This document shows, piece after piece, positions 1 through 5,514 of a DNA stretch of 5,514 nt (its first letter is position 1; each line of letters begins with the position of its first letter). Under the pieces are notes generated by a model. The model searched no databases. It had not been told where the DNA came from and saw only the letters and a program-made list of their open reading frames with translations. Made by a program: the position numbers and the translations under genes. This DNA is from Candidatus Brocadiia bacterium (GTDB lineage: Bacteria > Planctomycetota > PUPC01 > DSUN01), in NCBI GenBank assembly GCA_016782825.1, contig JADHXT010000260.1, positions 1-5,514 of the forward strand, given 5' to 3'.

Positions 1-508
1 CGAGCAGGCGCTCGCGGTCCACCCACCCCTCCTTCTCGGCGATGGAGGGCGGCAGGAGCTTGGCCGAGAGGGGGCGGAGGATGAGGCCATCGAGGCCTGT
101 CTCGCGGTTGATCTGGCCCAGCACGTGGCGCCGCTGGCTCATAGGCCGCTGCCCCACCACCTCGCCGGTGACGATGAACCGGGCGCCCACGTCCTCCATG
201 ATCTTCGCGGCGCGGCGCAGCATGGCCATGTGGCAGTCGATGCAGGGGTTCATGTTCGCGCCGTAGCCGTGGGCGGGGTGGCGCACGAGGCCGAGCTGCT
301 CGCGAGTGAAGTTCACAGCATGGAAGCGGATGCCGAGCTGCCGTGCCACGCGCAGGGGCCGCAGCACGGTGGGCGTGGCGGGTGCCGAGCCGTTGAAGAC
401 CGACACGAAGTGGATGCCCTCCACCTCCACGCCCTGCTCCTGCACCACGCGCACGGCGAGCGAGCTATCGAGCCCGCCGGAGAGCAGCGCCACGGCCTTG
501 ACGTCCAT
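1..508 (-). CDS. PP-loop tRNA thiouridylase-like protein (N-terminal part, runs off the left edge)
   Basis: The first 169 residues are visible and the frame is open to the window edge. It starts MDVKAVALL, followed by the ATP-pyrophosphatase P-loop SGGLDS (residues 10-15), the first motif of MnmA/ThiI-type enzymes that adenylate a base before sulfur transfer. A cysteine pair lies in NPCIDCH (87-93; Cys89, Cys92), then TGEVVGQRPMSQ (114-125), and LRPLSAKLLPPS near 144-155. These motifs match a family often annotated as tRNA (5-methylaminomethyl-2-thiouridylate) methyltransferase or ThiI-like. The likely role is cytoplasmic thiolation of a tRNA base, but I know of no firm experimental assignment for this subgroup, so I give no symbol. 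The start is ATG at 508, with AGGAG at 516-520, 7 nt upstream. It is transcribed divergently from cdaA. The C-terminal part lies outside the window. A different PP-loop sulfurtransferase role is possible. Confidence 0.85.
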   Translation of the reverse strand, partial: MDVKAVALLSGGLDSSLAVRVVQEQGVEVEGIHFVSVFNGSAPATPTVLRPLRVARQLGIRFHAVNFTREQLGLVRHPAHGYGANMNPCIDCHMAMLRRAAKIMEDVGARFIVTGEVVGQRPMSQRRHVLGQINRETGLDGLILRPLSAKLLPPSIAEKEGWVDRERLL

Positions 509-515
509 CTCGGGT

Positions 516-520
516 CTCCT
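516..520 (-). promoter_or_regulatory. Shine-Dalgarno of the thiouridylase-like gene
   Basis: AGGAG on the minus strand, 7 nt before the ATG at 508-506. It supports that start codon. No other in-frame start lies close by. Confidence 0.7.
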
Positions 521-545
521 GCCTGGCCGACCCCGTCCCAGAGTC

Positions 546-574
546 ATTGTACCGAGGCCGGCGTCCGCGCGCAA
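546..574 (-). promoter_or_regulatory. Candidate promoter for the thiouridylase-like gene
   Basis: On the minus strand, TTGCGC (574-569) is followed after exactly 17 bp by TACAAT (551-546). The -10 matches TATAAT at five of six positions. The -35 matches TTGACA only in its first three bases. The start of transcription would fall near 539 and give a leader of about 30 nt. The -35 lies inside the inverted repeat at 564-588. The site was found by eye in a GC-rich spacer; spacing and position make it plausible but not certain. Confidence 0.45.
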
Positions 575-588
575 AGCCCGCGTGCGGA
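564..588. repeat. Inverted repeat with 9-bp arms in the divergent promoter region
   Basis: The left arm is TCCGCGCGC (564-572) and the right arm is GCGTGCGGA (580-588), with a 7-bp centre AAAGCCC. Eight pairs are Watson-Crick and one is G-T. It covers the -35 candidate of the leftward gene and lies about 70 bp upstream of the cdaA -10. It could be an operator or simply a product of high GC. No T-run follows on either strand, so it does not look like a terminator. Confidence 0.45.
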
Positions 589-655
589 GAGAGGGACCGA
601 TGCGGCGGACCGCCCCGGCACGCATGCAAAAAGAGCGAACGGCACGGGCGGATTC

Positions 656-664
656 TGCTATAAT
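656..664 (+). promoter_or_regulatory. Extended -10 promoter of cdaA-cdaR
   Basis: TGCTATAAT is a perfect sigma-70-type extended -10 (TGn followed by the consensus hexamer at 659-664). It stands out against very GC-rich surroundings. No good -35 is seen 16-18 bp upstream, which is usual for extended -10 promoters. Transcription would start near 671, with a leader of about 36 nt before the ATG at 707. Confidence 0.75.
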
Positions 665-706
665 CGTGAGTGGGATTCTTCTGCCACGCCGCACCAGGCG
701 CCGACG

Positions 707-1480
707 ATGGAACAGTTTGCGTACCTGCTCAATTGGCGCACCCTGTCGGAGATCGCCGTCCTGGCGGTGTTCTTCTACATGGTGCTCCGCTTCCTGCGCG
801 GCAGCCGCGGCGCCCGCATCCTGAAGGGGCTGGGCGTGGTGGGTGTGGTGCTGCTGTTCGGCGTGCTGTTTCTGGCCCGCCACCTGGAGTTGCACGTCAT
901 CCAGACGGTGGCCACGGGTGCGCTGTCGGTGCTGGGCTTTGCGCTGCTGGTGATCTTCCAGCCCGAGCTGCGCCGCGCGCTGGTGCGGCTGGGCCAGAGC
1001 CGCCTGGTGAGCATGCTGCCCCACGCGCGCCGCGGAGCCACCAGCCAGATTCTCGACGCGGTGCAGACCCTGAGCCGCGAGAAGGTGGGCGCCCTCATCG
1101 CCATCCAGCGCGAGGTGGGCCTCCGCAGCTACGCCGAAGGCGGCGTGCGCCTCGATGCCGAAGTGAGCGCGGCGCTGCTCGTGACGATCTTCCATCCCGA
1201 CACGCCGCTGCACGATGGCGCGGTGATCATCAGCGGCGAGCGCATCGTGGCCGCCGGCTGCCTGTTCCCGCTCACAGAAAACGTGGACGTGAGCAGCGGC
1301 CTGGGCACCCGCCACCGCGCCGCCATCGGCGTGACCGAGGACAGCGACGCCATCACCATCGTGGTGTCCGAGGAGACGGGCGCCGTGTCCTTTGCCCTCA
1401 AGGGCCAGATCACGCGCCACGTGGAAGCCACCGAGCTGGGCATGTTCCTCCGCAGCCTCTACACGCCCGAGCAGACCTGA
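707..1480 (+). CDS. cdaA: Diadenylate cyclase CdaA (c-di-AMP synthase)
   Basis: This 257-residue protein joins two ATP into cyclic di-AMP, a second messenger that in other bacteria controls potassium, osmotic balance and cell-wall homeostasis. Three predicted membrane segments (about 12-29, 39-57 and 65-85) are followed by a cytoplasmic DAC domain. The DAC domain carries IAIQRE (131-136), the catalytic DGA (170-172, in HPDTPLHDGAVII) and the nucleotide-binding RHR (202-204, in GTRHRAAIG). Length and order match the CdaA class rather than DisA or CdaS. The frame is open further upstream, but ATG 707 is the first in-frame start after the likely transcription start at about 671; a weak AGG lies 8 nt upstream. 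Codons favour CTG and GTG. cdaR follows 22 bp downstream, as in the conserved cdaA-cdaR arrangement. No key residue is missing. Confidence 0.97.
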   Translation: MEQFAYLLNWRTLSEIAVLAVFFYMVLRFLRGSRGARILKGLGVVGVVLLFGVLFLARHLELHVIQTVATGALSVLGFALLVIFQPELRRALVRLGQSRLVSMLPHARRGATSQILDAVQTLSREKVGALIAIQREVGLRSYAEGGVRLDAEVSAALLVTIFHPDTPLHDGAVIISGERIVAAGCLFPLTENVDVSSGLGTRHRAAIGVTEDSDAITIVVSEETGAVSFALKGQITRHVEATELGMFLRSLYTPEQT

Positions 1481-1502
1481 CGCCGCCCCTGGAGCCGCCC
1501 CC

Positions 1503-3209
1503 ATGCGGAAGCTCTTCCGAACGCTGCTGCACAACCTCGACCTCAAGCTCGTGGCCGTGGTGCTCGCCTTCTTCACGTGGCACTACCTCTCCACCAGCGG
1601 GCAGGACCAGCGCCGCTTCCGCCACATCGGCTCGCACATCCTCAACCTGCCGGCGGACGTGGCCGTCCTCTCCCCCGCCGTGCCTGACCTCGACGTAATC
1701 CTCGAAGGGCCCCGCGGCCAGCTCGACGACCTCGAGGGCCGCGAGCTCGTGGTCGAGATCGACCTCGGCGGCGTGGAGGTGAAGACCGGCGAGCCTGTGA
1801 AGACCAACGTCCGCCTCCTGGGCGCCAACATCCGCGTGGCCGGCGAAGCCGGCCGCTCCACCCCCCTGCCCCCCATGATCCGCTTCCTCGCGGCCGAGCC
1901 CGCCGCCTTCACACTCACCCTCGAAAGCATCACCGAGCGCGACCTGCCGGTCGAGCCCGTCATCACCGGCACCCCCGCCCCCGGCTACGCCATCCAGGCC
2001 ACCGTGCAGCCGCCCACCGTGCGCGTCCGCGGCCCCTTCCGCCTGCTACAAAACCTCGCGAGTATCCGCACCGAGCCCATCCCCGTCGACGGCCTGCGCG
2101 AGCGCTTCCGCCAGGGCGTGCTCCTCGAGCACCAGGTAGCCACTCAGGACGGCCCCGTGGCCATCGCGCCCGCGCGGCCGGCCGTCGTCGTCCTGCTCGA
2201 GGTGAGCGAAAAGCCCGAAGAGAAAACCGTGGAGCACGTGCCCATCCGCCTGGCCGCAGGGCCCAAGGGCCTGGCCGTCATCCGCCCCGAAGACCAGCCC
2301 GTCGAGGCCACCGTGAAGCTCCGCGGGCCACGCCGCCTGCTCGACGAAGTGGACGCACGCACCCTGGCCGTCGAGGCCAGCCTCGAAGACGTGGCCCCGC
2401 CCGAGGACGACGCCACCAAGCCCTACAGCTTCTTCTTCCTCCGCAAGCACGTCCGCTACGTGGCCGCGCCCGACACCCTGCTGCCCCTGCCCAAAGGCAT
2501 CGAGCTCATCGAGGTGGAGCCCAAGACCGTGCAGCTCATCCTCGACCGCCTGAGCACCCGCACGCTCCCCGTGCTGCCCGAACTCGAAGGCCGGCCCGCC
2601 GAAGACCACGAGGCCACCGCCGTAGCTCTGCCCGACAAGATCGAGGTCACCGGCCCCCAGAGCATCCTCCGCCAGATGACGGCCATCCACACCGAGCCCG
2701 TCCTCGTCACCGGCCTCACCGAGCGCCTCCGCCGCCCCGCGCGCCTCGTCCGCACCGCCGATGCCGGCAGCTTCCGCAACGTGCCCATCGAGCCCGCCCA
2801 GCACTTCGTCGACGTCGTGATCTCCGTGGCCGAACGCCGCGTGCGCAAGACCCTCAACGACCTGCCCGTCCGCCTCCTCCTCACCCCCCGCCCCGGCCTC
2901 GCCCTGCCCGTGGAGATGGAGCCCAAGACCATCGGCCCCGTGGTCTTCGAAGGGCCGCGCTCCCACATCGAACGCCTCACCGCCGACAACGTGGATGCCT
3001 TCGTCCGCCTCGCCATCACCACCGTGGCCGACCTGCGGCCCACGATCCGCAACGTGGAGTTCCACATCGCCGACCCGCAGGTCCGCCTGGCGCCCGACGC
3101 CAAGCCCATCGCCGTCAAGCTCGATTTCCCTGCCACCGAGCCCGAGCCGGCGCCCCGCAAGCGGCCCCCGAAGCCCGCCAGCCGCCCCCGCCGCCCGGCC
3201 GACGACTAG
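1503..3209 (+). CDS. cdaR: CdaR-like YbbR-repeat protein, membrane-anchored regulator of CdaA
   Basis: The protein has 568 residues. A short basic N-terminus (MRKLFRTLLHN) leads into one membrane segment (about 12-30), and the rest should lie outside the cytoplasm. I read five YbbR-like repeats (about 38-140, 144-236, 242-349, 352-444, 448-541). Each has a Gly-Pro core at 69-70, 177-178, 275-276, 384-385 and 484-485, followed by a short amphipathic stretch. The Bacillus protein has four repeats and about 480 residues, so this one is longer. A Pro/Arg/Lys-rich tail (542-568) follows the last repeat. In Firmicutes CdaR binds CdaA and modulates c-di-AMP synthesis; the same role here is inferred from position and fold. 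ATG 1503 was chosen because GGAG (1491-1494) lies 8 nt upstream and the membrane segment directly follows; a further in-frame start at 1392 would overlap cdaA by 89 bases. glmM is not downstream. Confidence 0.92.
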   Translation: MRKLFRTLLHNLDLKLVAVVLAFFTWHYLSTSGQDQRRFRHIGSHILNLPADVAVLSPAVPDLDVILEGPRGQLDDLEGRELVVEIDLGGVEVKTGEPVKTNVRLLGANIRVAGEAGRSTPLPPMIRFLAAEPAAFTLTLESITERDLPVEPVITGTPAPGYAIQATVQPPTVRVRGPFRLLQNLASIRTEPIPVDGLRERFRQGVLLEHQVATQDGPVAIAPARPAVVVLLEVSEKPEEKTVEHVPIRLAAGPKGLAVIRPEDQPVEATVKLRGPRRLLDEVDARTLAVEASLEDVAPPEDDATKPYSFFFLRKHVRYVAAPDTLLPLPKGIELIEVEPKTVQLILDRLSTRTLPVLPELEGRPAEDHEATAVALPDKIEVTGPQSILRQMTAIHTEPVLVTGLTERLRRPARLVRTADAGSFRNVPIEPAQHFVDVVISVAERRVRKTLNDLPVRLLLTPRPGLALPVEMEPKTIGPVVFEGPRSHIERLTADNVDAFVRLAITTVADLRPTIRNVEFHIADPQVRLAPDAKPIAVKLDFPATEPEPAPRKRPPKPASRPRRPADD

Positions 3210-3307
3210 CCCGCATTTCCCACCACCTTTCGCCGCCAGCGGCACGACATGGCCTCAGTCGGCGTCCGCCATCGCCCCTTTCCTCACCCTCGTGAGTCCC
3301 CTCCTTT

Positions 3308-3334
3308 TTCGCGTCGTTCGCGTATTTCGCGGTC
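3308..3334. repeat. Three tandem 9-mers beginning TTCGCG
   Basis: TTCGCGTCG, TTCGCGTAT and TTCGCGGTC stand head to tail. The first six bases are identical in all three and the last three vary. The block is preceded by a short T-run (3305-3309). It lies between two convergent genes, so it is unlikely to be coding. Similar short intergenic repeats could be dispersed in the genome, but one window cannot show that. Confidence 0.6.
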
Positions 3335-3361
3335 CAGTCTTGGTTCTTTCTTCGCTCTGGT

Positions 3362-3389
3362 CTGGAGGCGAAGGCATCACCGCCTCTGG
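3362..3389. terminator. Possible stem-loop directly behind the sulfatase stop
   Basis: GAGGCG (3365-3370) pairs with CGCCTC (3381-3386) around a 10-nt loop. Two wobble pairs and one C-G pair can extend the stem outward to 3362 and 3389. It abuts the TGA of the sulfatase gene (3392-3390). No U-run follows on either strand, so intrinsic termination is doubtful; it may instead stabilise the 3' end or mean nothing. Confidence 0.25.
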
Positions 3390-5006
3390 TCAGTCCGTTT
3401 GCCTGCCAGTCATCTGGAACAACTGAGCTTTCAGTTCCGCTTTGGCCTTCCGGTAAAGCGCATCACCCGCGAGGTCCGTCCATTCACGCGGGTCCTTGTC
3501 GTGGTCGTACAGTTCCTCATTGCCGTTGTTGTACAGGACGTAGCGCCACCGCCGGGTCCGGATGGCGTAGTGATGCTGGTGAATCTTCTCGCTGGGGCGC
3601 TTGTCGGCTTTGATGACGGTCAGCGCCGCGTCCGGGCCGTCCCACTTGCCGTTCTGGGGGTCGAGCAGAAACGGCTTCAGGCTATGGCCGTCCAGGGGAG
3701 CGCCCTTGGCGTTCTTGCGCGTGTCGCCGTGTAGACCACACAGGTCAGCCAGCGTGGGGTAGATGTCGATCAACGAGACCGGATGCTCGACGGCCGCTCC
3801 CGCCCTGGCCACGCCCGGCGCGCGGATCATGAGCGGCACGCGTCCGCTCTCCTCCCACAGGGAGTTCTTGAACAGATAGTCCTTCTGGCCCAGGTTGTAA
3901 CCGTGATCGCTTGTCAACAGGATGATCGTGTTGTCCCGGAACGGGCTGTGATCAACGGCATCCACCACCTTGCCGACCTGCTCATCCACGAACGCAACGC
4001 AGGCCAGGTAGGCTCGCACGTAGACCCGCAGTCCCTTTTCGAGCGTCGGGTAGGACTGCTTCAGGAGCTGGAAGTACCTCAGCCCCTTCTGTTTCATCGT
4101 GAAGACATCTTTGTAGTGCGTGTCGGCCGCGTCGTTGGGCTGAATGACGGGCAACTGGATGTCCTTCAGCGGGAACATGTCGAAGAAGCGTTTCGGCGCG
4201 TACAGCGGCGTGTGGGGGCGGATGAACCCCACGCCGAGGAAGAACGGCTTCTCCTCCGTCTCGCGCGACAGACTGCGAATCTTGTTCGCGGCCCACAGGG
4301 CGTTTCGCTCGTCGGGGAGCAGGTCGCGGTCGTTCTCGTCCACGTAGCGGAGGGGCCGCCGCGTCTTCCAGTTCGGCACATCGATCCAGCCCGTGTGGCC
4401 GGGCGCGTCGTCGCTCTTGGGCACGGACGGGACATCGGACAGCGGCGCAAACGAGCCGTCCACCTCGCCGATCGACCGGAACGGCTCCGGCACGGACGGG
4501 TGTCCGACGAACTTCTTGCCGTCATACGCGAAGGGACCGTAGTTGGCGCGGTGCCCGGACTCGCCCCACACGTGCGGCCGCCAGTGGTGCAGCAGCTTGC
4601 CCGTGCCCAGGGTTCGGTAGCCGTTGGCCTGGAAGTACTCGGGGAGCGTTTTCGAGTTGATCAGCACTTCGTTCTCGTACCACTTGCCGAAGTGGATCAG
4701 GCGGGACGTATGCGGGTAGATGCCCGTGAAGAAGCTGCCTCGCGATGGCGCGCACACGGGGTTGTTGCTGTACGCCCGTCGGAACCGCACCCCCGATGCC
4801 GCCAGCTTCGCCATATGGGGCGTCTTGGCCTGCGGATGCCCGCCCATGTCCGTGATGTAGTCGTTCAGATCATCAATGACGATCATCACGACGTTCGGCC
4901 TCGGCCGCTTGCTGCCTGCTCCTGCGCCCTGCGCAGCCGGCAACACCAACCCAAGGCCACTGCACGCGAGCGAGCTCATGAAGGTGCGTCGGGTGTGCTT
5001 TGCCAT
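3390..5006 (-). CDS. Exported formylglycine-dependent sulfatase, iduronate-2-sulfatase-like
   Basis: This complete 538-residue type I sulfatase hydrolyses sulfate esters, probably on a polysaccharide. The N-terminus carries a twin-arginine motif (TRRTFM, 5-10) and a hydrophobic stretch ending near AAQG (24-27), so export by Tat is likely. Metal-binding Asp45-Asp46 sit in VIDDLN. Cys85 in CAPSR (85-89) is the residue converted to formylglycine by a maturase encoded elsewhere. GTGKLLHH (134-141), RPHTPLYAP (263-271; His265), TSDHG (365-369; Asp367, His368) and Lys380 before SLWEES complete the active site. The PVCAPSR, PEYFQANGY and FIRPHTPLYAPKRFF stretches resemble iduronate-2-sulfatase-like (S1_7-type) enzymes more than arylsulfatases, but subfamily does not fix the substrate. 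ATG 5006 has GAGGAG at 5012-5017, 5 nt upstream. The gene lies 50 bp after a glycosidase-like gene on the same strand, probably the same transcript. Confidence 0.95.
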   Translation of the reverse strand: MAKHTRRTFMSSLACSGLGLVLPAAQGAGAGSKRPRPNVVMIVIDDLNDYITDMGGHPQAKTPHMAKLAASGVRFRRAYSNNPVCAPSRGSFFTGIYPHTSRLIHFGKWYENEVLINSKTLPEYFQANGYRTLGTGKLLHHWRPHVWGESGHRANYGPFAYDGKKFVGHPSVPEPFRSIGEVDGSFAPLSDVPSVPKSDDAPGHTGWIDVPNWKTRRPLRYVDENDRDLLPDERNALWAANKIRSLSRETEEKPFFLGVGFIRPHTPLYAPKRFFDMFPLKDIQLPVIQPNDAADTHYKDVFTMKQKGLRYFQLLKQSYPTLEKGLRVYVRAYLACVAFVDEQVGKVVDAVDHSPFRDNTIILLTSDHGYNLGQKDYLFKNSLWEESGRVPLMIRAPGVARAGAAVEHPVSLIDIYPTLADLCGLHGDTRKNAKGAPLDGHSLKPFLLDPQNGKWDGPDAALTVIKADKRPSEKIHQHHYAIRTRRWRYVLYNNGNEELYDHDKDPREWTDLAGDALYRKAKAELKAQLFQMTGRQTD

Positions 5007-5011
5007 GGGTT

Positions 5012-5017
5012 CTCCTC
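5012..5017 (-). promoter_or_regulatory. Strong Shine-Dalgarno of the sulfatase gene
   Basis: GAGGAG on the minus strand, 5 nt before ATG 5006. It fixes the start directly ahead of the twin-arginine signal and suggests the gene is translated independently of the upstream gene. Confidence 0.75.
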
Positions 5018-5056
5018 ACTGGCCTGGTCGAGGCAGCTGAGCCTGCCGCAAGCAGA

Positions 5057-5514
5057 CTACGAGACGCGGCTCACCGCGAGCCCCGTCTGCCATTCGCGGC
5101 CCCTCTTGCCTGCGTAGACCATGTAGTAGATGCCGCCAGCCTCGAACACCTGGGGCGTCAGCACGCCGTCGCAGTCCCAGGCGGCGGGGTCGGGCGAGGG
5201 CGTGAAGACGGGGTTGTGCGGGTTGGGCTCGAAGGTGCGGAAGTCGCGGGTGCGGACGTGGCCGATCCGCCAGACCTTGCCTTCCCTGCCACCGTACAGG
5301 ATATGGAAGTACTGCGGGCCTCTGAAAACCTCCGCTTCACGGACGCCGTCGCTGTCCCACGCCTGGCCGGTGCCCGTGAAGATGGGGTTGGCGGGGTCTT
5401 TGGTCACCGCCGCGGGGTCGCGGGTCGGCGCGGTGCCGTGGCAGATGGTCGGTGGCCCTGCCGACTCACCCGTGTAGATGATGTGGATGGTGTCATCGAC
5501 GACGGTAACTGAGG
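5057..5514 (-). CDS. Beta-propeller glycosidase-like protein (C-terminal part, runs in from the right edge)
   Basis: The last 151 residues are visible and the frame is open to the window edge, so the true start lies outside; an in-frame GTG at 5407 is not needed. Three blade-like strands recur: IHIIYTGES (9-17 of the visible part), YFHILYGGREG (68-78) and IYYMVYAGKRG (128-138). Two copies of NP(I/V)FT...AWD(S/C)DGV lie at 42-57 and 100-117, 58 residues apart. This matches the five-bladed propeller of GH43, GH32, GH62 and GH130 enzymes, with WDxDGV segments at the blade starts. The catalytic acids cannot be assigned from this fragment, so family and substrate are open, and a non-catalytic propeller is possible. 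The TAG at 5059-5057 lies 50 bp before the sulfatase start on the same strand, consistent with joint processing of a sulfated glycan. Confidence 0.75.
   Translation of the reverse strand, partial: SVTVVDDTIHIIYTGESAGPPTICHGTAPTRDPAAVTKDPANPIFTGTGQAWDSDGVREAEVFRGPQYFHILYGGREGKVWRIGHVRTRDFRTFEPNPHNPVFTPSPDPAAWDCDGVLTPQVFEAGGIYYMVYAGKRGREWQTGLAVSRVS

Larger units (their letters stand above)
3210..3389. other. Convergent intergenic region without a gene
   Basis: These 180 bp lie between the ends of cdaR and the sulfatase gene. I see no credible coding region or RNA gene. The region holds the 9-mer repeat at 3308-3334 and a weak stem-loop at 3362-3389. No stem with a T-run that would make a clear intrinsic terminator was found for cdaR. 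Confidence 0.7.

Noticed and set aside
125..706. Upstream extension of the cdaA frame
   Set aside because: It would run antisense through the thiouridylase-like gene and start far before the extended -10. The family length fits the ATG at 707.
665..706. Possible c-di-AMP riboswitch in the cdaA leader
   Set aside because: The leader is only about 36 nt, far too short for the ydaO-type fold, and shows none of its conserved stems.
1392..1502. Earlier start for cdaR
   Set aside because: It would overlap the end of cdaA and place 37 non-conserved residues before the membrane segment, whereas ATG 1503 has its own GGAG.
2046..3245. Long open frame on the minus strand opposite cdaR
   Set aside because: Its product is a low-complexity Gly/Asp/His/Ala-rich string with no motif, mirroring the C-ending codon bias of cdaR. 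The plus-strand frame has a membrane segment and YbbR repeats.
4962..4964. Lipoprotein cysteine (Cys15) in the sulfatase signal
   Set aside because: The residues before Cys15 (SLA) do not fit a lipobox well, and the main hydrophobic stretch lies after this cysteine. A Tat signal cleaved later fits better.
5032..5047. Small hairpin GGCAG/CTGCC between the propeller gene and the sulfatase
   Set aside because: Only five pairs, with no T-run on either strand. Such stems are expected by chance at this GC content.
3783..5117. Long open frame on the plus strand opposite the sulfatase
   Set aside because: It lacks any recognisable domain, overlaps the whole sulfatase core and continues across the spacer into the next gene. 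It is a GC-driven shadow.

Overview
The window is GC-rich bacterial DNA with two gene blocks that point toward each other. The organism is not identifiable with certainty. High GC, a twin-arginine-exported iduronate-2-sulfatase-like sulfatase, a neighbouring beta-propeller glycosidase-like gene and a diadenylate cyclase would all fit a planctomycete or a relative in the PVC group, or an uncultured phylum of similar lifestyle. This is inference from gene content only.

Left block (1-3209). A PP-loop tRNA thiouridylase-like gene runs leftward from 508 and leaves the window. A 198-bp divergent intergenic region (509-706) separates it from a rightward pair. That region holds a perfect extended -10 element (TGCTATAAT, 656-664) facing the pair, a weaker -35/-10 candidate facing the thiouridylase gene, and a 9-bp-arm inverted repeat (564-588). 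The pair is cdaA (707-1480), a membrane diadenylate cyclase with its DGA and RHR motifs intact, and cdaR (1503-3209), a membrane-anchored protein that I read as five YbbR repeats. The two are 22 bp apart and probably form one transcript. CdaA would make c-di-AMP at the inner face of the membrane, and CdaR would regulate it from outside. The glmM gene that often follows cdaR in Firmicutes is not there.

Middle (3210-3389). This is a 180-bp convergent intergenic region with no gene. It holds three tandem 9-mers beginning TTCGCG and a weak stem-loop directly behind the sulfatase stop.

Right block (3390-5514, minus strand). A partial beta-propeller glycosidase-like gene (GH43/GH32/GH130-like fold) enters from the right edge and ends at 5057. 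A 50-bp gap with a strong Shine-Dalgarno follows, then a 538-residue formylglycine-type sulfatase. Together they look like part of a locus for degrading sulfated polysaccharide. The substrate cannot be told from the sequence.

I see no RNA gene, CRISPR array, insertion sequence or phage gene. Most of the window is ordinary accessory and housekeeping content. The points most worth a second look are the five-repeat CdaR with signs of a two-repeat duplication, the architecture of the divergent promoter region, and the 9-mer repeat between the convergent genes.
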